A stretch of 64,000 nt of DNA from Rhodovulum sp. 12E13 (GTDB lineage Bacteria; Pseudomonadota; Alphaproteobacteria; Rhodobacterales; Rhodobacteraceae): contig NZ_QPLK01000008.1 in NCBI RefSeq assembly GCF_003340565.1, positions 62,001-126,000 of the forward strand. Direction: 5' to 3'. Below the pieces are notes generated by a model that was not told where the DNA came from, ran no database searches, and saw only the letters and a program-made list of their open reading frames with translations. Shown one piece after another: positions 25,392 through 34,451 of this stretch. Every line of letters begins with the position of its first letter. Positions within the stretch are counted from its first letter, which is position 1. A program made the translations under genes and the position numbers.

Positions 25392-25838
25392 CTAGTTCGG
25401 CGCGACCCGGACGCCCGGGGTCAGTGCCAGATCGGCCGCACTCGCCGGCCACGGCCCGTGGCGCAGCCGGCCCAGCCCACCCCGCTCGTGCCACACGCGC
25501 AGATCGGGCGTGATGTCGGCGCCGGCCGCCACCAGACGCTCGGCGGTGATCGTCTGCCCGTGCGGATTGCGCGCTCGCGGCGGCGGCGCCCCGGTCGCCT
25601 CCGGCGACAGCCGCAGCGGAGTCTGGAGCTGGCCGTCGCGGGCGTGGGCGATCCGCACCTCTTCGGTGGGCTCGACCGTCAACAGCACCGGCAGGTGGCG
25701 CTGGGGGGCCACGGCGCCCCGCTGGGCGGTGGCCTCCGCCCCCTGCTGCGCGGCGCAGGCCGAAAGGGCAAGTGCGGCCGCAACGGCCACGAGCGGGCGA
25801 AACGCGCGGACAACAGGCGCATCGAGGCGGCGGGTCAT
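25392..25838 (-). CDS. Hypothetical lipoprotein
   Basis: 148 residues. The signal MTRRLDAPVVRAFRPLVAVAAALALSAC ends in LSAC, a type-II signal peptidase lipobox. The mature part is short, Ala/Pro/Arg-rich, with LPVLLTVEPTEEVRIAHARDGQLQTPLRLSPEATGAPPPRARNPHGQTITAERLVAAGADITPDLRVWH; I do not recognise a domain. GGGAG lies 7 bases before the ATG at 25838, which favours this start over an ATG 42 bases upstream. Same strand as the next lipoprotein gene but separated from it by 57 bases. Confidence 0.75.
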   Translation of the reverse strand: MTRRLDAPVVRAFRPLVAVAAALALSACAAQQGAEATAQRGAVAPQRHLPVLLTVEPTEEVRIAHARDGQLQTPLRLSPEATGAPPPRARNPHGQTITAERLVAAGADITPDLRVWHERGGLGRLRHGPWPASAADLALTPGVRVAPN

Positions 25839-25887
25839 GGGCGGCTCCCTGTCGGTGACCTGGCTGGCTCTGGTCGTCACGGGAAGG

Positions 25888-27378
25888 CTACCACCAACGC
25901 TCCGGCCGCGCCACGAATCCCGCGGCGCGCTCGAGCACGTCGGCGCAATCGAGCAACGCCTCCTCGCCCCAGGGCCGCCCGATCAGCTGCAGCCCCAGCG
26001 GCAGGCCCCGCGCGTCGAGGCCGGCGGGCACCGAGATGCCGGGCAGGCCGGCGAGGTTGACCGTGACGGTGAAGACGTCGTTGAGGAACATCGCCACAGG
26101 GTCGTCCTCGCCCACCTCGCCGAGGCCGAAGGCGGCCGACGGGGTGGCCGGGGTCAGGATCGCGTCGACGCCAGCCTCGAACGCGGCGTCGAAGTCGCGC
26201 TTGATGAGCGTGCGCACCTTGCGGGCGCGGTTGTAGTAGGCGTCGTAGAAGCCGGCCGAGAGCACGTAGGTGCCCACGATCACCCGCCGCTGCACCTCGT
26301 CGCCGAAACCCTCGGCGCGGGTCTTTTCGTACATGTCGACGATGCCGTCGCCCTGCTCGAGCCTGGCGCGGTGGCCGTAGCGCACCCCGTCATAACGGGC
26401 GAGGTTCGACGACGCCTCGGCCGGTGCGATGACGTAGTAGCAGGGCAGCGCGTACTTCGTGTGCGGCAGCGAGATGTCGACAATCTCGGCGCCGGCGTCG
26501 CGCAGCATGTCGGCGCCGTTCTGCCAGAGCCGCTCGATCTCGTCGGGCATCCCCTCCATCCGGTATTCCCGCGGGATGCCGATACGCTTTCCGCGGATGT
26601 CGCCCCGGAGCGCCGCCTCGAAATCGGGCACGGGAATGTCGGCCGAGGTGCTGTCTCTGGGGTCGTGGCCCGCCATGGCGCCCAGCATGATCGCGCAATC
26701 GCGCACCGTGCGGGCCATCGGCCCGGCCTGGTCGAGCGAGGACGCGAAGGCGACGATCCCCCAGCGCGAGCAGCGCCCGTAGGTGGGCTTGAGCCCTGTG
26801 ATCCCGGTAAAGGCCGCGGGCTGGCGGATCGAGCCGCCCGTGTCGGTGCCGGTCGCGGCGGGGCACAGCCGCGCGGCGACCGCCGCCGCCGAGCCGCCCG
26901 ACGAGCCGCCGGGGGTGAGGGGCGTGGCGTCGCCCTGCCGCCGCCACGGGCTGATCGCCGGGCCGTAGGCGGAGGTCTCGTTCGACGAGCCCATGGCGAA
27001 CTCGTCCATGTTGAGCTTGCCGAGCATCACCGCCCCCGCCCGCCAGAGCTGCGCCGTCACGGTGCTCTCGTATTCGGGACGGAAGCCGTCGAGGATCCTC
27101 GAGGCGGCCTGGCTCGGCACGCCCTGGGTGCAGAACAGGTCCTTCACGCCGACGGGGATGCCGCACATCGCCGGCGCCTCGCCCGCCGCGAGCCGCGCCT
27201 CGGCGGCATGCGCCTGCTCCATCGCGATCTCGGGCGTGAGGTGGACGAAGGCGTTGAGCGCCCCCGCCGCCTCGGCCCGGCCAAGGCAGGCCTCCGTGAG
27301 CGCGGTCGGAGTCGTCTCGCCCTTGCGCAGCGCGTCGCGCGCCTCGGCGATGGTCAGGTCGGCCAGATCGTCTGACAT
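25888..27378 (-). CDS. gatA: Asp-tRNA(Asn)/Glu-tRNA(Gln) amidotransferase subunit A
   Basis: 496 residues. Amidase subunit of the GatCAB transamidosome, which releases ammonia from glutamine and converts misacylated Glu-tRNA(Gln) or Asp-tRNA(Asn). The amidase-signature catalytic residues are all there: Lys79 in [10 protein letters not shown], the cis-Ser in [17 protein letters not shown] (about residue 159) and the nucleophilic Ser183 in [16 protein letters not shown]. The gene begins 2 bases after the gatC stop. gatB is not in the window, the common split arrangement in this group. Confidence 0.97.
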   Translation of the reverse strand: MSDDLADLTIAEARDALRKGETTPTALTEACLGRAEAAGALNAFVHLTPEIAMEQAHAAEARLAAGEAPAMCGIPVGVKDLFCTQGVPSQAASRILDGFRPEYESTVTAQLWRAGAVMLGKLNMDEFAMGSSNETSAYGPAISPWRRQGDATPLTPGGSSGGSAAAVAARLCPAATGTDTGGSIRQPAAFTGITGLKPTYGRCSRWGIVAFASSLDQAGPMARTVRDCAIMLGAMAGHDPRDSTSADIPVPDFEAALRGDIRGKRIGIPREYRMEGMPDEIERLWQNGADMLRDAGAEIVDISLPHTKYALPCYYVIAPAEASSNLARYDGVRYGHRARLEQGDGIVDMYEKTRAEGFGDEVQRRVIVGTYVLSAGFYDAYYNRARKVRTLIKRDFDAAFEAGVDAILTPATPSAAFGLGEVGEDDPVAMFLNDVFTVTVNLAGLPGISVPAGLDARGLPLGLQLIGRPWGEEALLDCADVLERAAGFVARPERWW

Positions 27379-27380
27379 GC

Positions 27381-27668
27381 TCACTCCACCACCTTCGGCA
27401 CCGTGAAGAAGCCCTCGCGTGCATCCGGCGCGTTGGACAGTATCTTGTCGGGATAGCCGCCGTCGGTCACCCCGTCCTGGCGCCGTTTCAGCCGCATCGG
27501 CGTGACGGAGGTCATGGGCTCCACGCCCTCGACGTCGACCTCCTGCAACTGCTCGATGAAGCCGAGGATCGCGCCGAATTCGCCGGCCAGCGCCGGCAGA
27601 CGCTCCTCCTCCACGCGGATGCGGGCGAGCTTGGCGACCTTGCGCGCGGTCTCGATGTCGATCGACAT
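27381..27668 (-). CDS. gatC: Asp-tRNA(Asn)/Glu-tRNA(Gln) amidotransferase subunit C
   Basis: 95 residues, the family's normal length. Small stabilising subunit of GatCAB that wraps around GatA. N-terminal [52 protein letters not shown] and C-terminal [27 protein letters not shown] (AP..xGFFxVPKV) are the family hallmarks. Directly followed by gatA with a 2-base gap. Confidence 0.96.
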   Translation of the reverse strand: MSIDIETARKVAKLARIRVEEERLPALAGEFGAILGFIEQLQEVDVEGVEPMTSVTPMRLKRRQDGVTDGGYPDKILSNAPDAREGFFTVPKVVE

Positions 27669-27989
27669 GGGGCCTCCATCGGGCGGGGTGGGACAGGCGA
27701 CGGGCTCGAGGCGCCGGGGACGCCACCGGCGGCGGTGTAAAGGCTCGCCCCGCGCCCCGCAAGCGCGTCGGTCACGGTGCGCGGCCGGCCGGCGCGCGGG
27801 CTGCCCGCCTGCCTTGACCACCTCGCGGGAGGAATGACGGCCTGCCTCCGGACGAGACGGTGGCGCGCCTTCGGCGCATTCTCCCTCGCGGCGCCCCGCA
27901 AGCGGGGCGATGTGCCTCCGGCGGGGATACTTGGAGCAAGAAGAAGGCCATGGCGCGGCGCGGACCGGCTAGGGCGCGCGCAGGCCGGG
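27669..27989. other. Intergenic region between gatC and the desaturase gene
   Basis: 321 bases between two genes on the reverse strand. It holds copy 2 of the interspersed palindromic element (27892-27947) and presumably the gatCA promoter near 27690-27750. No other gene or RNA is seen. Confidence 0.7.
27892..27947 (+). repeat. Interspersed palindromic element copy 2
   Basis: 8-bp perfect hairpin CGCCCCGC-AA-GCGGGGCG (27892-27909) followed by the tail GCCTCCGGCGGGGATACTTG then GAGCAAGAAGAAGG (27914-27947). The tail is identical over about 22 bases, GGGATACTTGGAGCAAGAAG and onwards, to the copy at 36157. Confidence 0.9.
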
Positions 27990-28991
27990 CTATTCTGCCG
28001 GAACGGGTGCGCGCGGCGCGCGGACGCGGTTGGGAAAGGGGATGAGGCGGCCCTGCTCCTCGTCCCACAGCTTGAGGCGGAAGGAGCGGAGCGCCTCGGA
28101 CCAGCCGATCGTGCGGATATCCATCTCCTCCCGCAGGGCGCGGTGGCAGCGCCGCAGGTTGTAGAGAGGGATGCGCGGGTTGAAGTGGTGGATGTCGTGG
28201 TAGGCGATGTTGCCGGTGCCGAGATCCCACCACCAGCCGAGATCGAGCGCGGACGAGCCCTGCAGCGTGGCACGCGCGTAGTCGAGGTCAGGCTTTCGAT
28301 CCCAGTAGGTGTCTTCGAAATTGTGCTGGAGGTAGACCAGGAAGACCCCGATGGAGCCCGAGATCAGCACCGTCAGGCCGTAGACGCCGAGCCCCGACCA
28401 GCCGTAGCCCGCGAAGATCAGCGCCAGCCAGCCGAGCACGGCGAGGTCATGGGCGACGATCCCGGGCACCCCCACGCGCCGGGCGTTCTTGGGCCAGCGA
28501 TAGCGGATCGCGAAGGTCCAGAAGCCGCCGAAGGGGATCATGAGGAACGGGTTGCGGTAGAGACGGTAGGCGAGGCGCTGCAGAGGGCTCGCCCGCTCCC
28601 ATTCGCGCAGGGTCATCGTGTGGATCTCGGTCGAGTCGCGCTCGTCGAGGTTGCCGATATGGGCGTGGTGGCGATTATGATTGTACTGCATCGCCTTGTA
28701 GGGCGTCAGCGTGAACGTCGAGGCGAGGTAGCCCGCGAGATCGTTCTGCCGCCGCGTGCGGAAATGCGACCAGTGACCGAGGTCGTGCTGGATCACGTAG
28801 AGCCGCACCGCCGCGAAGGAATTGACCACGAGCAGCGGCAGAAGCACCGGCCATGCCCACGCGGCCTCGAGCGCCAGCCACAGCGTGGCGAGGTAGGCCG
28901 CCATGGTGCCGAAGAAACTGACCGATGCGGCCACGTTGCTCCGCTCCATGTAGCGGCTGGTGAATTGCTTTATCGCCTGAGCCTCGGACAT
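27990..28991 (-). CDS. Membrane fatty-acid desaturase
   Basis: 333 residues. Di-iron acyl desaturase of the membrane-bound type. Three histidine boxes: HDLGHW (HxxxH, about residue 81), HNRHHAH (HxxHH, about 118) and HDIHHFNP (HxxHH, about 274), with hydrophobic spans between them (ATLWLALEAAWAWPVLLPLLVV; LALIFAGYGWSGLGVYGLTVLISGSIGVFLVYL). The pattern fits delta-12/omega-type desaturases using an acyl lipid. ATG at 28991 chosen since the family-like sequence starts there. The ceramidase-family gene lies 109 bases upstream on the same strand. Confidence 0.9.
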   Translation of the reverse strand: MSEAQAIKQFTSRYMERSNVAASVSFFGTMAAYLATLWLALEAAWAWPVLLPLLVVNSFAAVRLYVIQHDLGHWSHFRTRRQNDLAGYLASTFTLTPYKAMQYNHNRHHAHIGNLDERDSTEIHTMTLREWERASPLQRLAYRLYRNPFLMIPFGGFWTFAIRYRWPKNARRVGVPGIVAHDLAVLGWLALIFAGYGWSGLGVYGLTVLISGSIGVFLVYLQHNFEDTYWDRKPDLDYARATLQGSSALDLGWWWDLGTGNIAYHDIHHFNPRIPLYNLRRCHRALREEMDIRTIGWSEALRSFRLKLWDEEQGRLIPFPNRVRAPRAPVPAE

Positions 28992-29100
28992 CGCCCCCTC
29001 CCGGATATGCCAGACCCGATTCGCCGGCCGCCGCCCGCCCCCGTAGCAATAGGGTAAAGAGGCGGCCACGCTCAACAAATCGGTGACCGTGTCGGCGGGT

Positions 29101-29757
29101 TCAAGCCGCGGTGCGCAGGCTGTGGCGGCGATAGACCTCGATCATCCAGCCAAGCATCAGACCGTTGAGAATATGCCACAGGAAATGGGTGCCGAAGGGC
29201 ACCGCCGGGCACACCATCTCGTCGAGAGAGCGGAAGACGAGCGAAACCACGAGGATCAGGGCCCCGATGGCCAGCCCACGGGCCGTGGCGGGGTGGCGAC
29301 GCCAGAGCGCGGCGGCGTAGGCGGCGATGAGCAGCGGCACGGGCCAGTAGGCGGCCGATACCTCGAAGAAGGGAAGCGCGCCGAAAGCGGGCGCCGTCAC
29401 GGCCGCGTAGGGCAGAAAGGCGGCGGTGGCGAGGCCGGCCTTGCCCGGCGAGAGCTCCCAGAAATGGCGGTTGGCCACGTAGACGTAGGTGAGGATGAAC
29501 AGCACGATCGGCACGACGTCTGCCGTCGCCGCCCAGGCGGTGGCGTGGGTGTGGAACAGGTAGCTGCCCACCCCGATGGCGAAGAGGATGACGCAGAGAG
29601 CCTCGGCCAGCGGCAGGCCGCGCCCCGAGACGCGCCGCCACATCCAGAGCGCGGCGATCAGGAAGGCCACGTTGGTGACGGCATTGACCGGCTCGGACCA
29701 GTAGGTGAAATCCGTCCGCTCGCAATAGCCGTCGAACTGGCGCGCCCACCCTTCCAT
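29101..29757 (-). CDS. Ceramidase-family (alkaline ceramidase/CREST) membrane hydrolase
   Basis: 218 residues with seven hydrophobic segments. Family motifs: YCERTDFTYWSEPVNAVTN at the N terminus (acidic metal-site region with the E/N pair), FHTHATAWAATADVVPI (first His/Asp cluster) and PFGTHFLWHILNGLML near the C terminus (two His zinc ligands). Eukaryotic members hydrolyse ceramide to sphingosine and fatty acid; bacterial members have no well established substrate that I know. Adjacent to a fatty-acid desaturase on the same strand, suggesting membrane-lipid remodelling. Divergent from the MBL-fold hydrolase gene, with a 55-base gap. Confidence 0.88.
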   Translation of the reverse strand: MEGWARQFDGYCERTDFTYWSEPVNAVTNVAFLIAALWMWRRVSGRGLPLAEALCVILFAIGVGSYLFHTHATAWAATADVVPIVLFILTYVYVANRHFWELSPGKAGLATAAFLPYAAVTAPAFGALPFFEVSAAYWPVPLLIAAYAAALWRRHPATARGLAIGALILVVSLVFRSLDEMVCPAVPFGTHFLWHILNGLMLGWMIEVYRRHSLRTAA

Positions 29758-29812
29758 TCGCCCCTCCGCGCGTTACGCTTCCGGGACAGTAGCGGCGCAG
29801 AGGGAGGCTGCA

Positions 29813-30505
29813 ATGAAGATCACGTGGCTCGGCCATTCGGGCTTTCGCATCGAAATCGGCGACCAGATCCTGCTGATCGATCCGTGGCTGGCGGGCAACC
29901 CCGTCTTTCCCGAGGACCGGCGGGAAGAAGCAGTGGCCGGGGCCACGCATATCCTGGTCAGCCATGGGCACTTCGACCATGCCACCGACGCCGCTGCCCT
30001 GTCAAAGGAGACGGGCGCGCCGATCGTCGCCATCGCCGAGCTGGCCGGCTTTCTCGAAGCGACCGAGAGCGTCTCGGTCGTCGGCTTCAACAAGGGCGGC
30101 ACGGTGGCCCTCGGCGACGTCTCGGTGACGATGGTCAACGCCGTGCATTCGTCGTCGACGAGCGGCGATGGCGGCCCGATCTACAGCGGGGGCGAGGCGG
30201 GCTTCATGATATCGCACGGGGGCCGCACCATCTATTTCTCGGGCGACACCGACGTGACCGCAGACATGGGCGTGATGCAGGCGCTGCACGCGCCCGAGAT
30301 CGGCATTCTCTGCTGCGGCGGCCATTTCACGATGGACATGCGCCGCGCGGCTTATGCCGCCCGCACCTTCTTCGACTTCAAGACGGTGATTCCCTGTCAC
30401 TACAAGACCTTTCCGCTTCTCGCGCAGTCGGCCCAGCCGCTCGCCGATGCCCTGCCCGGGATCGACGTGCAGCAGCCCGACGTGATGGAGACGCTGGAGC
30501 TGTAG
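29813..30505 (+). CDS. Metal-dependent hydrolase, UPF0173/MBL fold
   Basis: 230 residues. Metallo-beta-lactamase fold: start MKITWLGHSGFRIEIGDQILLIDPWLAGNP, HxHxDH motif as SHGHFDHATD (about residues 51-60), downstream AVHSSS (His), SGDTDV (Asp) and the terminal PCHYKTFPLL (His). This is the UPF0173 pattern (YtkL-like) of cytoplasmic hydrolases with unknown physiological substrate. AGGGAGG lies 6 bases before the ATG. Single gene, followed by a region of short palindromes. Confidence 0.93.
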   Translation: MKITWLGHSGFRIEIGDQILLIDPWLAGNPVFPEDRREEAVAGATHILVSHGHFDHATDAAALSKETGAPIVAIAELAGFLEATESVSVVGFNKGGTVALGDVSVTMVNAVHSSSTSGDGGPIYSGGEAGFMISHGGRTIYFSGDTDVTADMGVMQALHAPEIGILCCGGHFTMDMRRAAYAARTFFDFKTVIPCHYKTFPLLAQSAQPLADALPGIDVQQPDVMETLEL

Positions 30506-30574
30506 ACCCGGGTTTCCGGACGAGAATTCGGGGTCGCACACGACCGCCGGCGGCACGCCGACAGGCGCGGGACG

Positions 30575-30598
30575 GCAGAATATCGTCGAGAATTCTGC
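30575..30598. repeat. Short imperfect palindrome of the GAATxxTCG type
   Basis: GCAGAATATCG followed by TCGAGAATTCTGC: 7-bp perfect outer arms GCAGAAT/ATTCTGC plus a partial inner match. A half site, ACGAGAATTCG, lies 55 bases upstream (about 30520). Resembles the three palindromes between xdhA and xdhB. In the gap between the convergent hydrolase and OmpA-like genes, where it could also act as a weak terminator. Confidence 0.6.
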
Positions 30599-30634
30599 GG
30601 GGCGGCCGATCCTCCGTGCGAGGACGGGGTGCTG

Positions 30635-32968
30635 CTATCGCTCCGTGAGCTTCAGCTCGATGCGGCGGTTCTGGGCCAGGGCCTCGGGATCGTCGCCCGG
30701 GGCGATCGGCTGGTACTCGCCGAAGCCGTTGGCAGCGAGGCGGGCCGGCGGAAAAGCCAGGTCGTCGACCATGTAGCGCACGACCGACAGGGCGCGCGCC
30801 TGGCTGAGTTCCCAGTTGTCCTCGAAGGGCGAGCCGCTACCCAGCGGCGTGTCGTCGGTATGGCCGTCGACCCGGATGATCCAGTCGAGCTCGTCGGGAA
30901 TCTCAGCCGAGATCTCTCCCAGAACCCGCGCCACGCGCGCGATCTGCGCGCGCCCGCCCTCCGACAGGGTGGCCGAACCCGGGGCGAACAGCACCTCGGA
31001 GGCGAAGATGAAGCGGTCGCCCTCGATCCGCACGTCGTCGCGCCCGCCGAGGATGCGGCGCAGCGAGCCGAAGAATTCCGAGCGGTAGGTCTCGAGCTCG
31101 CGCTTCTCCTGCTCCAGCCGCCGCGCCTCCTCCTCGAGCCGGGCAGCGCGTTCGGCCTCGAGTTCGGCGCGCGCCCGCTGCTCCTGGGAGACCCGCGCGA
31201 GCGCCTGGTTGAGCCGGTTGCCCAGGCTCTCGATCTGCACCTGTGCCTGCGCATCGCGCGCCTCGGACGCGTCGAGCAGGGCCTGCAGCGACGAAAGCTG
31301 CGAGCGCAGGGCGGCGACCTGCTCGTTGAGCACGGCCATCCTGCGCCGGCTGTCCGCGGATTCGGCTTCCGTCCGTTCGAGTTCGGCATTTGCCGTGGCG
31401 AGCAGCGCGGCGCGTTCCTCGGCCTCGCTCAGCGCCCGTTCCGCGCGCTGCTCGGCGGCGGCGCGGGCGGCCAGGGCGGCGGCCAGGCGGGCGCGGATGT
31501 CGTCGGCGTCGCCGGTCGCGTCGCGGAGGCTGGCATTCTCCGCCTCGAGCTGCGCGATGCGGTCGCGCGCGCCAGCAAGATCGGACGACAGCTGGTCGAC
31601 CGTGGCGCGCGCCTCGCGCAGCGCCGCCTGCGAGGCGGCGAGGTTGGCCGCCGCGGTCTCGGCCCGGGCGGCGCGCGCCTCCGCTTCCGCGAGGCTGCCC
31701 TCCAGCGTGGCGATCCGGCCCTCTGCCGCGCTCAGGCGCGCGGCCCGGCTCGCGGCGGCCTCCTCGGCGCCGCCGAGGGCCGCGGCCAGTTCCTCGCTTT
31801 CGCTGCGTACCGCGGCAAGGTCCTGCGTGAGCTGGCCGATCCGTGTCTCGGCAGCCGACAGCGCCGCGGCGGTATCCTCCTCGCCAGAGCGCGCCTCGGC
31901 AAGCGCCGCGGCCAGCCGGGCGCGCTCGGCCTCCGCCGCGGCGAGGGCGTCGCGCAGGCGCCCGGCCTCGGCGCGCGCCTCCGCCAGCGCGGCGCGGTCG
32001 GCCGCGGCGGCCTCCTCCGACAGCGACAATTCCTCCGAGAGCGCAAGCCTTTCGGCCAGCGCGGCGGCAAGACGTTCGTCGAGCTCGGCCTCGGCCGATT
32101 GCGCGGCGGCGAGCAGCGTCAGCGTCTCCTCGGCGCGCGCCCGCTCGGCCTCGAGCGCGAGGCTCATCGCCGTCAGCTCGTCCTCGGCGCCCTCGAGACG
32201 CTCGCGCAGCGCGCGGGCCGCCTCGGCCTCGGCCAGCCGCGCCGCCTCTTCGTCCGAGAGCTGTGCGGCAAGATCGTCGGCCTGCGTGGCCAGCGCCTGC
32301 AGCTCCTCCTGCTGACCCGCATTGCGCGCGCGCAGGTCCTCGACCAGAGCCTGCAGCGCCTCGCGCCGCGCGGCCGCGAGGCGCGCAGCCTCGGCTGCCG
32401 CGTCGATCTCGTTCCGGCTCTGCGCCAGCGCCTGCTCGAGATCGGCGCGCGCCGCCTCGAGCGAGGCGACCTCTTCCGACAGCGCGGCGCCCTCGTCGCG
32501 GGCGGCGTCGCGCTGTGCCAGCGCCGTGTCGCGTTCGGTCAGCAGCTGCGCCACGCGCGCCTCGAAATCGGTGATCGTGGCGCGCGCCTCGTCCAGCGCG
32601 CCCTCCTGTCGCTCGACCTGCCGGGTGAGCGAGGCGATCAGCGCCGATTGCCGGTCGCGCTCGACCTCCGCCTCGCTCAGCGTGCCTTCTAGCGTGGCGA
32701 CCTCCCCCTGCAGACGCTCCGTCCGGGCGCGCTCGACGCCGAGGGCCTCGGCCAGCGCGGCCACCTGCGCCTCGAACGACGATATCTGCTCGCGCGCCTG
32801 GTCGAGCTCGCTCTCCTGCCCGGTGATCGTCTCGCGCAGCATGAACTGCACGATCATGAAGATCGACAGAACGAACATCAGCACCAGCAGCAGCGCCGTC
32901 ATCGCGTCGACGAAACCGGGCCAGATCGACGAGGAGAACCTGTTCCCTCCGCGGCGGGCGAGGGCCAT
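30635..32968 (-). CDS. MotB-like/OmpA-family peptidoglycan-binding protein with long coiled coil
   Basis: 777 residues. A single N-terminal membrane span with an acidic residue, WPGFVDAMTALLLVLMFVLSIFMIVQF (about 15-41), is the MotB/ExbD-like ion-path helix. Residues about 50-600 are a continuous Ala/Glu/Arg-rich coiled coil in the periplasm. The C-terminal about 130 residues form an OmpA domain: FAPGSATLSEGGRAQI, DGHTDDTPLGSG, LSQARALSVVRYMV and NRRIELKLTER, the residues that bind diaminopimelate of peptidoglycan. Paired 3 bases downstream of an ExbB/MotA-like gene, so together they probably form a proton-driven stator-like complex coupled to the wall. Motility and Zorya partners are not nearby. 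Confidence 0.9.
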   Translation of the reverse strand: MALARRGGNRFSSSIWPGFVDAMTALLLVLMFVLSIFMIVQFMLRETITGQESELDQAREQISSFEAQVAALAEALGVERARTERLQGEVATLEGTLSEAEVERDRQSALIASLTRQVERQEGALDEARATITDFEARVAQLLTERDTALAQRDAARDEGAALSEEVASLEAARADLEQALAQSRNEIDAAAEAARLAAARREALQALVEDLRARNAGQQEELQALATQADDLAAQLSDEEAARLAEAEAARALRERLEGAEDELTAMSLALEAERARAEETLTLLAAAQSAEAELDERLAAALAERLALSEELSLSEEAAAADRAALAEARAEAGRLRDALAAAEAERARLAAALAEARSGEEDTAAALSAAETRIGQLTQDLAAVRSESEELAAALGGAEEAAASRAARLSAAEGRIATLEGSLAEAEARAARAETAAANLAASQAALREARATVDQLSSDLAGARDRIAQLEAENASLRDATGDADDIRARLAAALAARAAAEQRAERALSEAEERAALLATANAELERTEAESADSRRRMAVLNEQVAALRSQLSSLQALLDASEARDAQAQVQIESLGNRLNQALARVSQEQRARAELEAERAARLEEEARRLEQEKRELETYRSEFFGSLRRILGGRDDVRIEGDRFIFASEVLFAPGSATLSEGGRAQIARVARVLGEISAEIPDELDWIIRVDGHTDDTPLGSGSPFEDNWELSQARALSVVRYMVDDLAFPPARLAANGFGEYQPIAPGDDPEALAQNRRIELKLTER

Positions 32969-32971
32969 GCG

Positions 32972-34219
32972 CTATTCCCCCGGGCCGGCCGCCCGGCGCT
33001 CCGCGACATCGACACCCGCGGGCCCACCCCCCGCGGGGCCGGGCCCGCGCAGGCGGCGCAGCTCCTTCGTCAGCTGGGCAATGTCGGCGCGGATATCGGC
33101 CACCGTCTCCTGCCGTCCGGCCGACAGCTCCTCGAGCAGGCGCAGCAGTTGCACGTCGATCGAGCGCAGACGCATCCGTGCCTCGCCGTCTTCGCCCGCG
33201 TCGCCGCCGTACCCGTCGCGCGCGCCCCGGTCGAGCCGCGCGACCAGCGCCTCCTGCGTCTCGGCGAGACGGGCGAGGGCGTCCGTTGTCCGGTCGCCGT
33301 GCTCCATCTGACGGGTCAGAGACGTGACGGCGGTCGCCACCTCCGACAGCTTGTCGTCGGTGGTGCGGCCGGCGGCGACCGAGCGCATCAGGGCCTCGCG
33401 CATCTGGTCCATCTGCTCCGCCATCTGGTCGAGCACCGCCACCATCGCGCCGGTTTCGCCCGACAGCTCGGTTTCGCCCGATGCGAAGCCGAGGCGGGTG
33501 ATCGACGACAGCCATTCCTCGAGCTCGCGGTAGAAGCGGTTCTGCCCGCGCGAGGCGAAGAGCTCGAGCAGCCCCACCACGAGCGATCCCGCAAGGCCCA
33601 GCAGCGACGAGGAAAACGCCGTGCCCATCCCCTCGAGCTGGATCTCGAGGCCCGACATGAGCCGATTGAAGATCTCGACACCGCCCTCGCCGTCCTGCGG
33701 CGCGAGCGAGCGGATCGTCTCGACCACTCCGGGCACGACGGTGGCCAGCCCGTAGAACGTGCCGAGCAGGCCGAGAAAGATGAGCAGCGAGACGAGGTAG
33801 CGCGTGATGTCGCGCGCCTCCTCGATGCGGGTGGCGACCGACTCGAGAATGGAGCCCGCCGAGGCCGAGCTGATCTTGCGGTTGGCCCCGCGCGTGCGCA
33901 GCAGGGCGGCGAGCGGGACGAGCAGGCGCGGCACCGCGCCCGACCGCGCGCCGCCGATGGCGAAATCCTCGATCCACCGGACCGAGGTCGTCAGCTGGTA
34001 GACCTGCGCGAAGCACGACACCACGCCGATCACGAAGACCGCCGCGATCAGTCCGTTCAGCCAGACATTGGCGAGAAAGACGGGCGCCACATTGGGATAG
34101 ATCGCGTAGACGCCGGCGCCCACCACGGCGAGCACGACGAGCATCTGCACGATCTGCCGGACGGGGCGGGAGAATTGCGGTTCCGGCGCCTCGTCGTCGG
34201 AAGGGGCGGTGAACTCCAT
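32972..34219 (-). CDS. MotA/TolQ/ExbB-like proton channel protein
   Basis: 415 residues. Hydrophobic segments at about 24-46 and 55-72, a cytoplasmic stretch, then spans at about 142-165 (RYLVSLLIFLGLLGTFYGLATVVPGVVETI) and 200-225 (GTAFSSSLLGLAGSLVVGLLEL), the latter two with the conserved small residues and Thr of the ExbB/TolQ pore. The last 170 residues are charged and helical, probably coiled coil. Stop is 3 bases before the OmpA/MotB-like partner, so the pair is an operon. The pair resembles a generic wall-anchored stator found in many Rhodobacteraceae; its function is not known to me. Confidence 0.88.
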   Translation of the reverse strand: MEFTAPSDDEAPEPQFSRPVRQIVQMLVVLAVVGAGVYAIYPNVAPVFLANVWLNGLIAAVFVIGVVSCFAQVYQLTTSVRWIEDFAIGGARSGAVPRLLVPLAALLRTRGANRKISSASAGSILESVATRIEEARDITRYLVSLLIFLGLLGTFYGLATVVPGVVETIRSLAPQDGEGGVEIFNRLMSGLEIQLEGMGTAFSSSLLGLAGSLVVGLLELFASRGQNRFYRELEEWLSSITRLGFASGETELSGETGAMVAVLDQMAEQMDQMREALMRSVAAGRTTDDKLSEVATAVTSLTRQMEHGDRTTDALARLAETQEALVARLDRGARDGYGGDAGEDGEARMRLRSIDVQLLRLLEELSAGRQETVADIRADIAQLTKELRRLRGPGPAGGGPAGVDVAERRAAGPGE

Positions 34220-34451
34220 GCCGCGTCTCGTTCCCCTCGGTGGCCCGCTCGCTGGGTCCGCTTCCGGCCGCCGGATCTGCCCCGGGGCTGGCGTGCCCTA
34301 GACTAGGGGGAGTGCGGCGTAAAGGCCAGCGACCGAGGCGCCTGCAAGGGCGGCAACTCCGCGAAAACCCGCGATCGTGTCGCCAGCGCCCGCCTGCCGG
34401 GCGCGCCGGGGCCGGGGCCGGGAGAGGCGCCGGCGCGGCTGCGGCGTTTGC

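Noticed and set aside
30903-34016. Open frame of over 1000 codons antisense/out of frame to the OmpA- and ExbB-like genes
   Set aside because: Composition is Arg/Gly/Ala-rich with no recognisable domain; it results from the high GC and biased third positions of the real genes.
30635-34219. MotA/MotB-like pair as a Zorya anti-phage system (ZorA/ZorB)
   Set aside because: No ZorC, ZorD or ZorE gene nearby; neighbours are an MBL hydrolase and ChaC. The pair looks like a core-genome stator.
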